Positions 9,727 to 20,538 of a DNA stretch of 64,000 bases are shown here, piece by piece (the stretch's first letter is position 1; each line of letters starts with the position of its first letter). The notes below the pieces were generated by a model. It saw nothing but the letters and a program-made list of their open reading frames with translations. It had not been told where the DNA came from and made no database searches. A program made the translations under genes and the position numbers. The stretch spans positions 186,001 to 250,000 of the forward strand of contig NZ_CAMLDD010000004.1 in the NCBI RefSeq assembly GCF_946478785.1. Direction: 5' to 3'. The stretch comes from an uncultured Flavobacterium sp. GTDB taxonomy: Bacteria; Bacteroidota; Bacteroidia; Flavobacteriales; Flavobacteriaceae.

Positions 9727-10455
9727 TTAGAAATTCGGACTCAGGTCGTATTTCTTGTAGAATTTGTCTAATACATCAACTACTTCATCTTCAGTATCTA
9801 CAATCTTAAATAGATTTAAATCGTCTGGGCTTACAGTCTGCATTTTTTCAACTAAAACTGTTTTTACCCATTCAATCAATCCCGACCAAAACTCAACACC
9901 AACTAATATAATTGGGAATTTTCCAATTTTTTTTGTCTGAATCAGGGTAATCGCCTCAAACATTTCGTCTAAAGTTCCAAATCCTCCGGGCATTACTACA
10001 AATCCCTGGGAATATTTTACAAACATTACTTTACGAACAAAAAAGTAATCAAAATTTAGATTTTTATCATGATCAATATAAGGATTGAAATGCTGCTCAA
10101 AAGGCAGCTCAATATTCAAGCCTACAGAAGTTCCACCCCCTAAATGTGCGCCTTTATTTCCTGCTTCCATAATTCCGGGACCACCTCCGGTAATAACACC
10201 GTAACCGGCTTTACTGATTTTATAGGCAATTTTTTCTGCCAGTAAATAATATTTATCCTCTGGTTTTGTTCTCGCCGATCCAAAAATAGATACACACGGG
10301 CCAATACGTCCCATGCTTTCGTATCCATTTACAAATTCGGCCATGATTTTAAAAATTGCCCAACTGTCATTGGTTCTTATTTCATTCCAGGTTTTTTGCT
10401 TTAAACGATCCTGTATTACTTTGTCCTCATCATTATCAAAATCTTCTAATCTCAT
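9727..10455 (-). CDS. LOG-family (TIGR00730) nucleotide phosphoribohydrolase
   Basis: A 242-residue protein with a Rossmann-type fold of the LOG / lysine-decarboxylase-like family. It shows SIFGSARTKPED, the GGGPGIMEAGNKGA loop, and PGGFGTLDEMFEA, the signature motif with the catalytic glutamate and the phosphate-binding glycines. Characterised relatives hydrolyse nucleoside 5'-monophosphates and, in plants and some bacteria, release cytokinin bases. Older annotations as lysine decarboxylase are incorrect for this motif. An N-terminal extension of about 45 residues, rich in acidic residues, precedes the fold. The gene is transcribed away from the histidine kinase locus, with a hairpin repeat between them. 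The substrate in this organism is not known. Confidence 0.9.
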   Translation of the reverse strand: MRLEDFDNDEDKVIQDRLKQKTWNEIRTNDSWAIFKIMAEFVNGYESMGRIGPCVSIFGSARTKPEDKYYLLAEKIAYKISKAGYGVITGGGPGIMEAGNKGAHLGGGTSVGLNIELPFEQHFNPYIDHDKNLNFDYFFVRKVMFVKYSQGFVVMPGGFGTLDEMFEAITLIQTKKIGKFPIILVGVEFWSGLIEWVKTVLVEKMQTVSPDDLNLFKIVDTEDEVVDVLDKFYKKYDLSPNF

Positions 10456-10790
10456 TATTTTGCGTATTATTTAATTTATTTTTTGGGTTCTCATCTTCAG
10501 TAATTAAAGTATATTTTGTTCAGCTTTATATAAGAAGACAACAGCTTTGACAAAGTTCTGAAACTTTGACAAAGCTGTCGCACTAAATTAACTCTTTTTT
10601 TGAAAATTGTTATAAAATGATAAATTTATTGGGTTTTTATTTTTTTTGCTGGCTTTTTCTATGATAAAATAAAAACTTTTTTATTTTTAAATTATTTATC
10701 AAATTAAAATTATTCAGCTCACTATATGTTTTTTTAGTATTTTTATTAAATTATAAAATACCACATGGCAGGAATGTTTAATTTTTAACA
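10456..10790. other. 335-bp divergent intergenic region
   Basis: It separates the minus-strand LOG gene from the plus-strand kinase gene. It contains the CTTTGNCAAAG palindrome at 10541-10578, followed by a very AT-rich stretch (10600-10790) that must hold the kinase promoter. I see no convincing small gene. Confidence 0.6.
10541..10578. repeat. Intergenic hairpin repeat, ACAGCTTTGNCAAAGTT arms
   Basis: ACAGCTTTGACAAAGTT (10541-10557) and AACTTTGACAAAGCTGT (10562-10578) pair with one mismatch around a 4-base loop. Each arm itself contains the smaller palindrome CTTTGNCAAAG. No T-run follows on either strand, so this looks more like a REP-type element than a terminator. Confidence 0.6.
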
Positions 10791-12233
10791 ATGAAATTAT
10801 CTAATCAAATACTTTTAGCTTTTACCCTGATAATTTTGTTATCTGTTGCGGATTCCTATACCAATTATATGTTGTCAAAAAAAGTACAGCTTAATTCACA
10901 ATATCTTGCCAGATCTGAAGAGATAATCAGAAATTCAAATAAAACACACAAAGCCATTATTGATATGCAGAGTGCTTTTCGGGGTTATTTGCTTACAAAT
11001 GACCAGACTTTTTTAGATCCCTATTTCAAAGGACTGAAAAATGTACCCAAACTCATAAAAGAGCAGGAGCTTAGAATAGGCAAACATACCAAACAGCATG
11101 CAATATTGGATTCAATCACCTACCTGCACAGCACTTGGCTTACATATTCTGCCCGATTAATAAATTCAAGGGAAAAATTCCCCAGCTCTTACCAAAATCT
11201 CTTCGAATCTTCATTAAGAAAGCATGTAGGCAAAAAAATAAACGACGCTATTGCTGAAAAATTTTCGAGGTTTGACAAGATCGAATACAAAATGAGGAAG
11301 CACCATACAGACATGCTTCTCATTTCTTTGAGAAATGCGCGTACATTTTCTCTTATTTTCCTAACATTGACAATTGTAGTAGGAGTCTCCAGTACTGCAT
11401 TCATTATGTTAATTACGACCAAAAGGATTAATTCGATGGTAACTTTGGCAGATAATATATCAAAAGGGAATTTTACAAGTGTCAAAGATAATCGCAACGA
11501 TGAATTATCTGCTTTGGCAGTATCCCTAAATACGATGTCTGAAAAATTAGATAAGAACATTCATGAGCTACAAAATAGAAATGCCGAACTTAATAAATTT
11601 GCTTATGTAGTTTCACATGATTTGAAAGCACCCATCAGGGGAATCCATAATGTTATAACATGGATTGGAGAAGATCACGGGCATGAGCTTTCGCCAGAGC
11701 TAAAAAAATATTTAATGATTATTCCCCAAAGAACCCGGCGTATGGAAGCGCTCATTAATGGATTGCTGGACTTTGCGAGATTAAATCTTAAAACCCTGCC
11801 GGAAAATATAAATACTAATGCACTCGTTCAGGAGATTGCAGACTCTATAGTCCCAAGGACTTTTACACTTGAAATTGACAATCTGCCAGATTTGTTTACT
11901 GAAAGGATTAAGCTGGAACAGGTTTTTGCCAACTTGATAAGTAACGCAGTAAAATATACGCCACACGAAGCAGGATTAATTCAAATTAGCTGCAAAGCAT
12001 TCCCTGATTTTTATGAATTTTCAGTAAAAGATAATGGAATTGGAATTGCAGTAGAATACCATCAAAAAATATTCGAGATATTCCAGACACTTCGGGAACA
12101 AAATGAACAGGAAAGTACTGGAGTAGGTCTGGCAATTGTAAAAAAAATAATTGACGACCAGCAAGAAACCATTACAGTTAAATCGATTTTAGGGCAAGGT
12201 GCCGAATTCATCTTTACCTGGAGAAATAATTAA
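10791..12233 (+). CDS. CHASE3-HAMP sensor histidine kinase
   Basis: A 480-residue membrane sensor. A first transmembrane helix (about 7-21) is followed by a helical extracytoplasmic CHASE3-type domain (about 28-180, with the typical MQSAFRGYLLTND segment), a second helix (about 186-208), HAMP (about 209-262), and a HisKA domain with SHDLKAPI (phospho-accepting H276). The C-terminal ATPase domain has an N box around LISNAVKYTP, DNGIGI, and STGVGLAIVKKI. The HisKA sequence belongs to the HDLK/QxPLR-type kinases related to phytochrome kinases. It is followed 95 bp later by a single-domain response regulator, its likely partner. The signal sensed is unknown. The start at 10791 places the helix correctly at the N-terminus. 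Confidence 0.9.
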   Translation: MKLSNQILLAFTLIILLSVADSYTNYMLSKKVQLNSQYLARSEEIIRNSNKTHKAIIDMQSAFRGYLLTNDQTFLDPYFKGLKNVPKLIKEQELRIGKHTKQHAILDSITYLHSTWLTYSARLINSREKFPSSYQNLFESSLRKHVGKKINDAIAEKFSRFDKIEYKMRKHHTDMLLISLRNARTFSLIFLTLTIVVGVSSTAFIMLITTKRINSMVTLADNISKGNFTSVKDNRNDELSALAVSLNTMSEKLDKNIHELQNRNAELNKFAYVVSHDLKAPIRGIHNVITWIGEDHGHELSPELKKYLMIIPQRTRRMEALINGLLDFARLNLKTLPENINTNALVQEIADSIVPRTFTLEIDNLPDLFTERIKLEQVFANLISNAVKYTPHEAGLIQISCKAFPDFYEFSVKDNGIGIAVEYHQKIFEIFQTLREQNEQESTGVGLAIVKKIIDDQQETITVKSILGQGAEFIFTWRNN

Positions 12234-12328
12234 GTTATGAAATGAACATAACTTTAAGAATGTTGTAAATATTAATAAATTATTTATGTGAATTACATAT
12301 TCCTATAAAAAAACAATATTATCTGCGT

Positions 12329-12760
12329 ATGAAAAAACCAACAATATTATTAGTAGAAGACGATGAACTTGACATTATAAGTGTAGAGCGATCGCTAAAA
12401 AAAATAGAAAGTGAATATGTACTGCATACGGCTTACAATGGCATTGAAGCTTTAAAAATGCTTAAGGATGAAAATTTAGAATTGCTTCCGGATGTTATTC
12501 TTTTGGATATAAACATGCCCAGAATGAACGGAATAGAGTTTTTGAAAGTGATAAGAGAGGATAAAAAACTGAAGAATCTGAAAGTTTTTATAATGACTAC
12601 CTCTTCGGAAGGAAATGACAGATTTGAAGCAGAAAAATTAGGAATATCAGGTTACATCATTAAACCTTTAAATTATACAGATAACTCAAAAAGACCTGAT
12701 TCTATGGAAGCATTTGTACAATTTCATTTAAGAAAAATATTGCTTGATGAGCATATATAA
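12329..12760 (+). CDS. Single-domain response regulator (Rcp1-like)
   Basis: A 143-residue receiver with no output domain. It has the acidic pair VEDDELD, the phospho-acceptor in LLDINMPRMNG (D60), the TTS switch threonine/serine segment, and the lysine in IIKPLNY. Rcp1-type regulators pass phosphate between kinases or act by protein contact. It lies between two kinase genes on the same strand, so it probably shuttles phosphate within this locus. The C-terminus is slightly longer than a minimal receiver and lacks any DNA-binding helix-turn-helix. Confidence 0.92.
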   Translation: MKKPTILLVEDDELDIISVERSLKKIESEYVLHTAYNGIEALKMLKDENLELLPDVILLDINMPRMNGIEFLKVIREDKKLKNLKVFIMTTSSEGNDRFEAEKLGISGYIIKPLNYTDNSKRPDSMEAFVQFHLRKILLDEHI

Positions 12761-12855
12761 CATTTGCTTTTTGTGATAAGTTAAAATTCGAATTTAAGCT
12801 GCGGAAACTGCGTGTAAGATTTTTTTAAATCATTCTATGTAAAGTACTGGAAAAT

Positions 12856-15800
12856 ATGAAAAAAACAACAAATAATAATACAGCGAATGCTGAAAATGTA
12901 TTAGTTCTTCCGGTCATTTCTGGAGAAAAGACCTTAAAAACAAAAGCAAAGAAAGCGGATTCAGAGGAGTCAATTTTGACCGATGCTGAGTTTCTTAAAA
13001 TTTTGCTTAAGGTTAAAAACGGTAATTTCAGCCAGCGTTTTCCAACAGATCAGAATGGGATAAAAAGATCGATTTGTGATACTTTAAACGAAATTATAGA
13101 TCTTAATGAACGAATGGTTTTTGAGTTTCAAAAGGTAGGAAAAAGCATTGGTAAACAAGGAAAATTAACCAATCGTGTAGCACTTGATGGCGCTCGGGGT
13201 TCCTGGAGTTCCTGTGTAGATTCTGTCAATACCCTGATTTCAGATCTGGTGCATCCAACAATCGAAATTGCACACGTAATTACATCGGTAGCAAAAGGAA
13301 ATTTATCCCAGGAAATGCCACTTTCAATTGAAGGAAACCCGCTTCAGGGGGAATTTCTCAGAATTGCAAAAGAGGTAAACGGAATGGTAAAGCAGCTAAA
13401 CCTGTTTTCGATGGAGGTGACCCGTGTGGCGCGTGAGGTGGGTACGGAAGGTAAGCTGGGAGGTCAGGCAAAAGTTAGAGGTGTTGGTGGAGTTTGGAAA
13501 GATTTGACAGACTCTGTAAATAAAATGGCGAGTAACCTTACCGGACAGGTACGTAATATTGCCGATGTAACAACAGCGGTTGCGAAGGGAGATTTATCCA
13601 AAAAAATTACAGTAGACGTAAAAGGAGAAATATTAGAATTAAAAAACACCATCAATACGATGGTGGATCAGCTGAATTCCTTTTCATCCGAGGTAACGCG
13701 TGTGGCACGTGAGGTAGGTACCGAAGGAAAACTGGGAGGTCAGGCACAAGTAAAAGGAGTAGGAGGAACCTGGAAAGATTTAACGGATTCAGTAAATCAA
13801 ATGGCTTCTAACTTAACAGGTCAGGTACGTAATATTGCCGATGTAACAACGGCGGTGGCAAAAGGAGATTTATCAAAAAAAATTACGGTAGATGTAAAAG
13901 GAGAAATCCTGGAACTTAAAGATACGATCAACACGATGGTGGATCAGCTTAATTCATTCTCTTCTGAGGTTACGCGTGTGGCGGTAGAGGTTGGATCTGA
14001 AGGAAAGCTGGGAGGGCAGGCGAGAGTGCGTGGTGTTGGTGGAGTTTGGAAAGATTTGACCGACTCGGTAAACCAAATGGCATCGAACTTAACAGGTCAG
14101 GTGCGTAATATTGCCGAGGTAACAACTGCGGTGGCAAAAGGAGATTTATCCAAAAAAATTACAGTAAACGTTGCGGGGGAAATCCTGGAGCTTAAAAATA
14201 CGATCAACACCATGGTGGATCAGCTGAACTCTTTTGGTGCCGAGGTAACCCGTGTGGCAAGAGAGGTAGGTTCAGAAGGTAAACTGGGGGGGCAGGCCAA
14301 AGTAAAAGGAGTTGGTGGGACATGGAAAGATTTAACCGATTCGGTGAATCAGATGGCATCGAACCTTACGGGTCAGGTACGTAATATTGCCGAGGTAACA
14401 ACAGCGGTCGCAAATGGCGATTTATCAAAAAAAATTACGGCTGTAGCCGAAGGGGAAATTTTGGAGTTGAAGAAAACCATCAATACAATGGTGGATCAGC
14501 TGAATTCCTTTTCATCAGAGGTAACGCGTGTGGCGCTTGAGGTAGGAACCGAAGGAAAACTGGGAGGTCAGGCGAAAGTAAAAGGTGTTGGAGGGACCTG
14601 GAAAGATTTAACAGATTCGGTTAATCAGATGGCATCGAACTTAACAGGTCAGGTGCGTAATATTGCTGAGGTAACAACAGCCGTAGCAAAAGGAGATTTA
14701 TCACGGCAGATTACTGTAGACACAAAGGGGGAAATTCTGGAATTAAAAAACACCATTAATACGATGGTGGGCCAGCTGAATTCCTTTGCATCCGAGGTAA
14801 CCCGTGTGGCGCGTGAAGTGGGTACCGAAGGAAAACTGGGAGGCCAGGCGCAGGTTGAAGGTGTTGGTGGAACCTGGAAAGATTTAACAGACTCGGTAAA
14901 TCAGATGGCATCGAACTTAACAGGTCAGGTGCGTAATATTGCCGAAGTAACAACTGCTGTAGCAAAAGGCGATTTGTCATTACAGATTACAGTAGACGTA
15001 AAAGGCGAAATCCTTGAGCTTAAAAATACAATTAACACGATGGTGGATCAGCTTCGAGGTTTTGCTTCGGAGGTGACACGTGTATCAAGAGAGGTAGGAA
15101 CAGAAGGAAAGCTGGGAGGTCAGGCAAATGTGCCGGGAGTTGCAGGAACCTGGAAAGATTTAACAGATTCCGTGAACCAGATGGCAGGTAACCTTACCGC
15201 TCAGGTACGTAATATTGCCGATGTGGCGATTGCCGTAGCAAACGGAGATATGTCCCGAAAAATTACCGTGGACGTTCGCGGGGAAATTCTTCAGTTAAAA
15301 GAAACGCTGAACACGATGGTGGATCAGCTTCGTGAATTTGCCTCTGAGGTAACTCGTGTGGCACGTGAGGTAGGAACCGAAGGAAAACTGGGAGGTCAGG
15401 CAAATGTACCGGGTGTTGCCGGAACATGGAAAGATTTAACAGATTCGGTGAACCAAATGGCGGGTAACTTAACCACCCAGGTACGTAATATTGCCGAGGT
15501 AACGATTGCTGTAGCAAACGGAGATATGTCCAAGAAAATTACGGCCGACGTTCGTGGAGAAATTCTGCAATTGAAAGAAACCGTAAATACAATGGTGGAT
15601 CAGCTTCGTGCCTTTGCATCCGAGGTAACCCGTGTGGCACGTGAGGTGGGTACGGATGGAAAACTGGGCGGACAGGCATTTGTTCCCGGAGTTGCCGGAA
15701 CCTGGAAAGATTTAACGGATTCGGTGAATCAGATGGCATCGAACTTAACGGGGCAGGTGCGTAATATTGCAGATGTTACAAAGGCGGTAGCAAATGGTGA

Positions 15801-18800
15801 CCTTTCCAAACAAATTACGGTTGATGTAAAAGGAGAAATCCTGGATTTGAAAAACACTTTCAATACCATGGTGGAACAGCTGAATTCGTTTTCATCCGAG
15901 GTAACCCGTGTGGCGCGTGAAGTAGGTACGGAAGGAAAACTGGGAGGGCAGTCTGAAGTAAAAGGAGTTGCAGGAACCTGGAAAGATTTAACTGATTCAG
16001 TTAACCTGATGGCATCGAACCTGACTTCTCAGGTACGTGGAATTGCGAAAGTGGTAACATCAGTAGCAAAAGGAAACTTAAAGCAAAAATTATCAATTGA
16101 TGCCAAAGGTGAGGTAGCACAACTTACGGATACCATCAATGAAATGATTGATACCCTGGCAACATTCTCCGATCAGGTAACGACTGTGGCGCGTGAAGTA
16201 GGAGCTGAAGGAAAATTGGGAGGTCAGGCAAATGTACCTGGAGCTTCGGGAACATGGAAGAACCTGACAGAAAACGTAAACCAGCTTGCAGCGAATCTGA
16301 CAACTCAGGTACGTGCGATTTCTGAAGTAGCATCGGCGGTAACGCAGGGAGATTTAACCAGAACCATTGGTGTTGAAGCAAAAGGTGAGGTGGAAGCACT
16401 AAAAGATACCATCAACCAGATGATTTCGAACCTGAAAGCAACAACATTACGTAACCAGGAACAAGACTGGCTGAAATCGAATTTAGCGAAATTTACACAA
16501 ATGCTTCAGGGACAAAAAGAACTGAATTCGGTTACCAAAAAAATCCTTTCGGAGTTGGCAACTGTCGTAACCGCACAACATGGACTTTTTTATATTTTAC
16601 AGGAAGACGAGGAATTTATGGATTCTAAGTTGAACCTGATTGCATCATACGCGTACATTAAACGAAAAAATTCGCCTACGCAATATGCAATGGGTGAAGG
16701 CCTTATAGGTCAGGTTGCGGTTGAAAAAGAAAGAATTATTTTGAGTAATGTGCCTAAGGATTACATCAAAATAAACTCCGGACTTGGAGATGCAAAACCA
16801 AAAGATGTTATCATTCTGCCAGTATTATTTGAAGGACAATTAAAAGCGGTTATCGAACTCGCATCACTGGATACTTTTAGTGAAACGCACCTGGATTTCC
16901 TTGAAGGGCTTACGGAAAGTATTGGTATTGTATTGAATACGATCGAATCTAACTCAAGAACTGAAGAGTTATTAGTCCAATCACAATCATTGGCAAACGA
17001 GCTTAAGAGCCAGCAGGAAGTATTGAAAAATACCAACGAAGAACTGGAGGAAAAAGCATTCTTATTAGCGAATCAAAAAGAAGAAGTTGAGCTTAAAAAC
17101 CAGGAAGTTGAGGTTGCGAGAAAAGCATTGGAAGAAAAAGCAGATCAGTTAACGCTGACATCCAAATATAAATCGGAATTTTTGGCGAACATGTCCCACG
17201 AATTAAGGACACCACTGAACAGTTTGCAAATTTTGGCAAATGAGTTAATTTCTAACAGAGACGGAAATCTTTCTGAAAAACAAATTCAGTTTGCTAAAAC
17301 AATCAATTCCTGCGGAGATGACCTTATCCAGTTAATTAACGACATCCTGGATCTTTCTAAAATCGAATCAGGATATATTTCTGTCGATTACAATCCAATC
17401 AGTTTCGAAGACATCAGCCAGTTTGTAGCTTCTACCTTCAATCCGATTTCAGAAGCCAAACATCTTCGTTTTAATATAATAATGGATAAAAATCTTCCTG
17501 AAATAGTGGAGACAGATTCTCAGCGATTAAATCAGATTTTGAAAAATTTACTTTCTAACTCTTTTAAATTCACTGAAAAAGGAGAAGTAAAACTTAAAAT
17601 ATACAAAGCAAATAATAATTGGAAAACAAATAATCTCAGTCTTGAAAATGCAGAAGATGTGGTAGCATTTGAAATTTCAGATACAGGGATTGGTATTTCC
17701 AAAGAGAAGCAAAATATTATTTTTGAGGCTTTTCAGCAAGCAGAAGGTTCCACGAGCCGTAAATATGGAGGAACAGGTTTGGGATTATCGATAAGCCGCG
17801 GACTTTCAGATTTATTAGGAGGAAGCATTGAATTGGAAAGTGAAATAAATGTAGGAAGTAAATTTACCTTATTTCTTCCTTTAAAATATGTTCATATTGC
17901 TGATATTGAAGATATTGTTGTAAAGGAAGAAACAGATGTAAAAGGCCGTCTTAAATCATTGCCATCAGAAAAATTCAACAGATCAGATATTGATTTGTTT
18001 TTTGTAGATGAAGTCGGTGATGACAGAACGGATATTAAACCTGATGATAAAGTGCTTTTGATTGCTGAAGATAATTTGACTTTTGCTAAAATTATGCTGC
18101 AACAGGCACATATCAATGGCGTAAAAGCAATTGTTACTACAAAAGGAAATGATGTAGTTGATTTTATCAATCAATTTAACCCTCATGCTATTACAATGGA
18201 TTTGAATATGCCGGATACCAGCGGTTGGAAAATCCTCGACAGACTAAAAACCGATTTTAACCTGCGTCACATTCCGGTTTATATCATTTCTGGCGAAGAC
18301 GAGAGAAATAAAGGACTTAAACGCGGAGCCAGAAATTTTTTCCTGAAACCGGTAAAGAATGATTCTCTAAATTATTTATTCAATGATATTCATGATTTTA
18401 AAAATAAAAAGGTAAAAAACCTGTTGGTGGTTGATGATAATCAGACAGAATTAGACAGAATATTAAAAGCAGTTGATGGTGATGATATTACGGTTTTTTA
18501 CGCTAAAACTGCTACTGAGGCGGTTGCACTTATTAGAGATCATTCATTTGACTGTATTATATTAGATTTAAAATTGCCAGACGCAGACGGACTGGACATT
18601 ATTACCGACTTAGAGAATAATATAACAGGACAGGAAACTGCCATAATTATTCATTCTGCAGGTGATGTAACCAAGAAACAAAAAGCAAGACTCAACAGAT
18701 TTGCCCATAGCATCATTATAAAAAGTGCATCGTCAATGGATGAATTAATCGATCAGACAGCTTTGTTTATGCACAGAGTTCATAAAGAATTGCCTGATGC

Positions 18801-19215
18801 TATGAGAGAAACCATAGAATCATTTTATTTGAAAGAAGGTGTATTGCAAGGCAAAAAAGTGTTGCTTGTTGATGATGATGTACGGAATCTGTTTGCCCTG
18901 ACTACAGCTTTAGAACGTTATAATTTAGATGTTATCAGTGCAGAAAGTGGTCAGGAAGCCATTGACATTCTTAATGAAGATGCTACTATTGATATTGTAC
19001 TGATGGATATTATGATGCCCGAAATGGATGGTTATGAAACAATGAAACGAATTCGTAAAGATTCAAAACATAAAGATCTTACTATTATTGCAGTAACAGC
19101 CAAGGCCATGAAGGGAGACAGGCAGCGATGCATAGATTCCGGAGCTTCAGATTATATAACAAAACCTGTAAATGTCGAACAGCTCTCTTCCTTGATGCGT
19201 GTGTGGCTTAAATAA
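12856..19215 (+). CDS. Giant poly-HAMP hybrid histidine kinase with GAF and three receivers
   Basis: A 2119-residue cytoplasmic-looking hybrid kinase; no transmembrane helix is evident. Order: a divergent N-terminal repeat (about 55-190), eleven near-identical 92-residue HAMP-type repeats from about residue 192 to 1203 (each with [30 protein letters not shown] and GEILELK), a GAF-like domain (about 1205-1370), a coiled coil, HisKA with [12 protein letters not shown] (H1448), an ATPase with DTGIGIS and [13 protein letters not shown], then three receivers with phospho-acceptors at D1782, D1904 and D2051. The poly-HAMP, kinase and receiver layout recalls fungal Nik1-type osmosensing kinases and similar bacterial hybrids. 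The next gene starts 11 bp after the stop, so the two are co-transcribed. The ligand is unknown. Confidence 0.92.
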   Translation: MKKTTNNNTANAENVLVLPVISGEKTLKTKAKKADSEESILTDAEFLKILLKVKNGNFSQRFPTDQNGIKRSICDTLNEIIDLNERMVFEFQKVGKSIGKQGKLTNRVALDGARGSWSSCVDSVNTLISDLVHPTIEIAHVITSVAKGNLSQEMPLSIEGNPLQGEFLRIAKEVNGMVKQLNLFSMEVTRVAREVGTEGKLGGQAKVRGVGGVWKDLTDSVNKMASNLTGQVRNIADVTTAVAKGDLSKKITVDVKGEILELKNTINTMVDQLNSFSSEVTRVAREVGTEGKLGGQAQVKGVGGTWKDLTDSVNQMASNLTGQVRNIADVTTAVAKGDLSKKITVDVKGEILELKDTINTMVDQLNSFSSEVTRVAVEVGSEGKLGGQARVRGVGGVWKDLTDSVNQMASNLTGQVRNIAEVTTAVAKGDLSKKITVNVAGEILELKNTINTMVDQLNSFGAEVTRVAREVGSEGKLGGQAKVKGVGGTWKDLTDSVNQMASNLTGQVRNIAEVTTAVANGDLSKKITAVAEGEILELKKTINTMVDQLNSFSSEVTRVALEVGTEGKLGGQAKVKGVGGTWKDLTDSVNQMASNLTGQVRNIAEVTTAVAKGDLSRQITVDTKGEILELKNTINTMVGQLNSFASEVTRVAREVGTEGKLGGQAQVEGVGGTWKDLTDSVNQMASNLTGQVRNIAEVTTAVAKGDLSLQITVDVKGEILELKNTINTMVDQLRGFASEVTRVSREVGTEGKLGGQANVPGVAGTWKDLTDSVNQMAGNLTAQVRNIADVAIAVANGDMSRKITVDVRGEILQLKETLNTMVDQLREFASEVTRVAREVGTEGKLGGQANVPGVAGTWKDLTDSVNQMAGNLTTQVRNIAEVTIAVANGDMSKKITADVRGEILQLKETVNTMVDQLRAFASEVTRVAREVGTDGKLGGQAFVPGVAGTWKDLTDSVNQMASNLTGQVRNIADVTKAVANGDLSKQITVDVKGEILDLKNTFNTMVEQLNSFSSEVTRVAREVGTEGKLGGQSEVKGVAGTWKDLTDSVNLMASNLTSQVRGIAKVVTSVAKGNLKQKLSIDAKGEVAQLTDTINEMIDTLATFSDQVTTVAREVGAEGKLGGQANVPGASGTWKNLTENVNQLAANLTTQVRAISEVASAVTQGDLTRTIGVEAKGEVEALKDTINQMISNLKATTLRNQEQDWLKSNLAKFTQMLQGQKELNSVTKKILSELATVVTAQHGLFYILQEDEEFMDSKLNLIASYAYIKRKNSPTQYAMGEGLIGQVAVEKERIILSNVPKDYIKINSGLGDAKPKDVIILPVLFEGQLKAVIELASLDTFSETHLDFLEGLTESIGIVLNTIESNSRTEELLVQSQSLANELKSQQEVLKNTNEELEEKAFLLANQKEEVELKNQEVEVARKALEEKADQLTLTSKYKSEFLANMSHELRTPLNSLQILANELISNRDGNLSEKQIQFAKTINSCGDDLIQLINDILDLSKIESGYISVDYNPISFEDISQFVASTFNPISEAKHLRFNIIMDKNLPEIVETDSQRLNQILKNLLSNSFKFTEKGEVKLKIYKANNNWKTNNLSLENAEDVVAFEISDTGIGISKEKQNIIFEAFQQAEGSTSRKYGGTGLGLSISRGLSDLLGGSIELESEINVGSKFTLFLPLKYVHIADIEDIVVKEETDVKGRLKSLPSEKFNRSDIDLFFVDEVGDDRTDIKPDDKVLLIAEDNLTFAKIMLQQAHINGVKAIVTTKGNDVVDFINQFNPHAITMDLNMPDTSGWKILDRLKTDFNLRHIPVYIISGEDERNKGLKRGARNFFLKPVKNDSLNYLFNDIHDFKNKKVKNLLVVDDNQTELDRILKAVDGDDITVFYAKTATEAVALIRDHSFDCIILDLKLPDADGLDIITDLENNITGQETAIIIHSAGDVTKKQKARLNRFAHSIIIKSASSMDELIDQTALFMHRVHKELPDAMRETIESFYLKEGVLQGKKVLLVDDDVRNLFALTTALERYNLDVISAESGQEAIDILNEDATIDIVLMDIMMPEMDGYETMKRIRKDSKHKDLTIIAVTAKAMKGDRQRCIDSGASDYITKPVNVEQLSSLMRVWLK
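13429..16464 (+). repeat. Eleven in-frame 276-bp tandem repeats encoding HAMP modules
   Basis: Units begin at 13429, 13705 and so on at exact 276-bp steps to 16189; I checked units 1, 2, 8 and 11 and saw no net insertion or deletion between them. Each encodes 92 residues. Neighbouring units are highly similar at the DNA level. Units 7-9 share the variant NVPGVAGTW, while units 1-6 have a VGGxW form, so two subfamilies are visible. A twelfth, divergent unit precedes the array. Confidence 0.9.
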
Positions 19216-19226
19216 AAAATATATCA

Positions 19227-20462
19227 ATGCAAAATAGAATGGGAGACAACGCAATAAAAATCTTAATAGTCGATGACAAAAAAGAAAACCTTCTTTCTTT
19301 ACAAGTCATCCTGGCTGATCGTGGTTATCAGTTTGTTGAAGCAGCATCAGGAAAAGATGCTTTACGGATTTTATTGAAAAACCAGGATTTTGCCATTATA
19401 CTTATGGACGTGCAAATGCCGTTGATGGATGGTTTTGAAACTGCAGAATTAATTCGGCAAAGTGATAAACTCAAACATGTCCCTATTATCTTTTTGACAG
19501 CCAATATGAATGCGAATGAGTATATATTTAAAGGTTATCAGTCTGGCGCAGTTGATTATATGATTAAGCCGCTGTCTCCTGAAATACTCCAGGCAAAAGT
19601 CATGGTTTTTACTGAATTGTTCCGAAAAAACCAGGAGCTAAAAAAGAAAGAAGAGGAAACTAATGCCCTCAATGAAATCATTTTAAAGAACAATGCCCAG
19701 CTTGCATCACAATATGAGGCTATAGCAAAACATGCTGAAGAGCTCAAAAAGAAAAACATGGAACTTGATGCTTTTACCTATATTTCAAGTCATGACCTTC
19801 AGGAACCGCTGAGAAAAATTCAAACTTTTGCAAACCTGATATTGTCCAATGAATATCCAAATTTATCAGAAGATGGTAAAGCTAAATTTGACAGGATACT
19901 TTATGCTTCAAACAGAATGCGTGAGCTGATAAATAGCCTTCTTACTTTTTCACGTGCAACTCTTGATGACAGAAAGTTCGAGACAGTAGATCTAAATGCT
20001 ATTATTACGGATGTAAAAGCAGCCTTGTATGAAAATCTTCTGGAAAAAAATGCTGTCATTACCACTGATTTTCATGATAAGGTAAAAGTCATTCCATTTC
20101 AATTCGTTCAATTAATGGAAAACCTGATTCATAATGCAATTAAGTTTGCCCAATCTGAAGTTCCATTACAAATTACCGTCAAAAGCTGTTTTGTTGATGG
20201 ATCTGATTTAAAAGATTTTGAGTTATCTCCAGAACGTAAATATTGCCACATTAGTTTTAGTGATAACGGAATTGGATTTGAGCAGGAGCACAACGAGAAA
20301 ATATTTGGGGTTTTTCAAAAATTGCATGGTCGTGATTTGTATGAAGGAACTGGAATTGGACTTGCAATTGTAAAAAAAATAATCGAAAATCATGATGGTT
20401 TTATAAATGCTGTAGGAGAACCCATGAAAGGGGCTACGTTTAATATTTACATTCCTTATTGA
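19227..20462 (+). CDS. Receiver-histidine kinase (REC-HisKA-HATPase)
   Basis: A 411-residue soluble protein with an N-terminal receiver (about 10-128; VDDKKEN, phospho-acceptor D61 in LMDVQMPLMDG, lysine in IKPLSP), a coiled-coil linker (about 128-180), HisKA with SSHDLQEPLRKIQTF (H189) and an ATPase domain with DNGIGFEQEH and GTGIGLAIVKKI. Such proteins are response regulators whose output is a second kinase, allowing phosphorelay branching. It starts 11 bp after the giant hybrid kinase, so it is very likely in the same transcript and probably receives phosphate from it. An alternative start is the ATG four codons later (MGDNAIKI). A bidirectional terminator follows. Confidence 0.92.
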   Translation: MQNRMGDNAIKILIVDDKKENLLSLQVILADRGYQFVEAASGKDALRILLKNQDFAIILMDVQMPLMDGFETAELIRQSDKLKHVPIIFLTANMNANEYIFKGYQSGAVDYMIKPLSPEILQAKVMVFTELFRKNQELKKKEEETNALNEIILKNNAQLASQYEAIAKHAEELKKKNMELDAFTYISSHDLQEPLRKIQTFANLILSNEYPNLSEDGKAKFDRILYASNRMRELINSLLTFSRATLDDRKFETVDLNAIITDVKAALYENLLEKNAVITTDFHDKVKVIPFQFVQLMENLIHNAIKFAQSEVPLQITVKSCFVDGSDLKDFELSPERKYCHISFSDNGIGFEQEHNEKIFGVFQKLHGRDLYEGTGIGLAIVKKIIENHDGFINAVGEPMKGATFNIYIPY

Positions 20463-20487
20463 ATTTAGAGGTAGTATTGATTAAAAT

Positions 20488-20517
20488 AAAAACAGACCTA
20501 AATAATAGGTCTGTTTT
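20488..20517. terminator. Bidirectional terminator between the kinase and the GH12 gene
   Basis: AAAACAGACCTA and TAGGTCTGTTTT form a perfect stem around a 5-6 base loop, with A/T runs on both sides. It lies between the convergent stops at 20462 and 20539. Confidence 0.85.
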
Positions 20518-20538
20518 GTATTTAATTTTGACAAAAAA

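Noticed and set aside
14756..16399. Several minus-strand frames within the hybrid kinase gene
   Set aside because: They are repeated shadow frames (P/L/H-rich) caused by the tandem repeats.
13429..16464. CRISPR-like or mobile repeat
   Set aside because: The 276-bp repeats are one continuous coding frame of HAMP modules.
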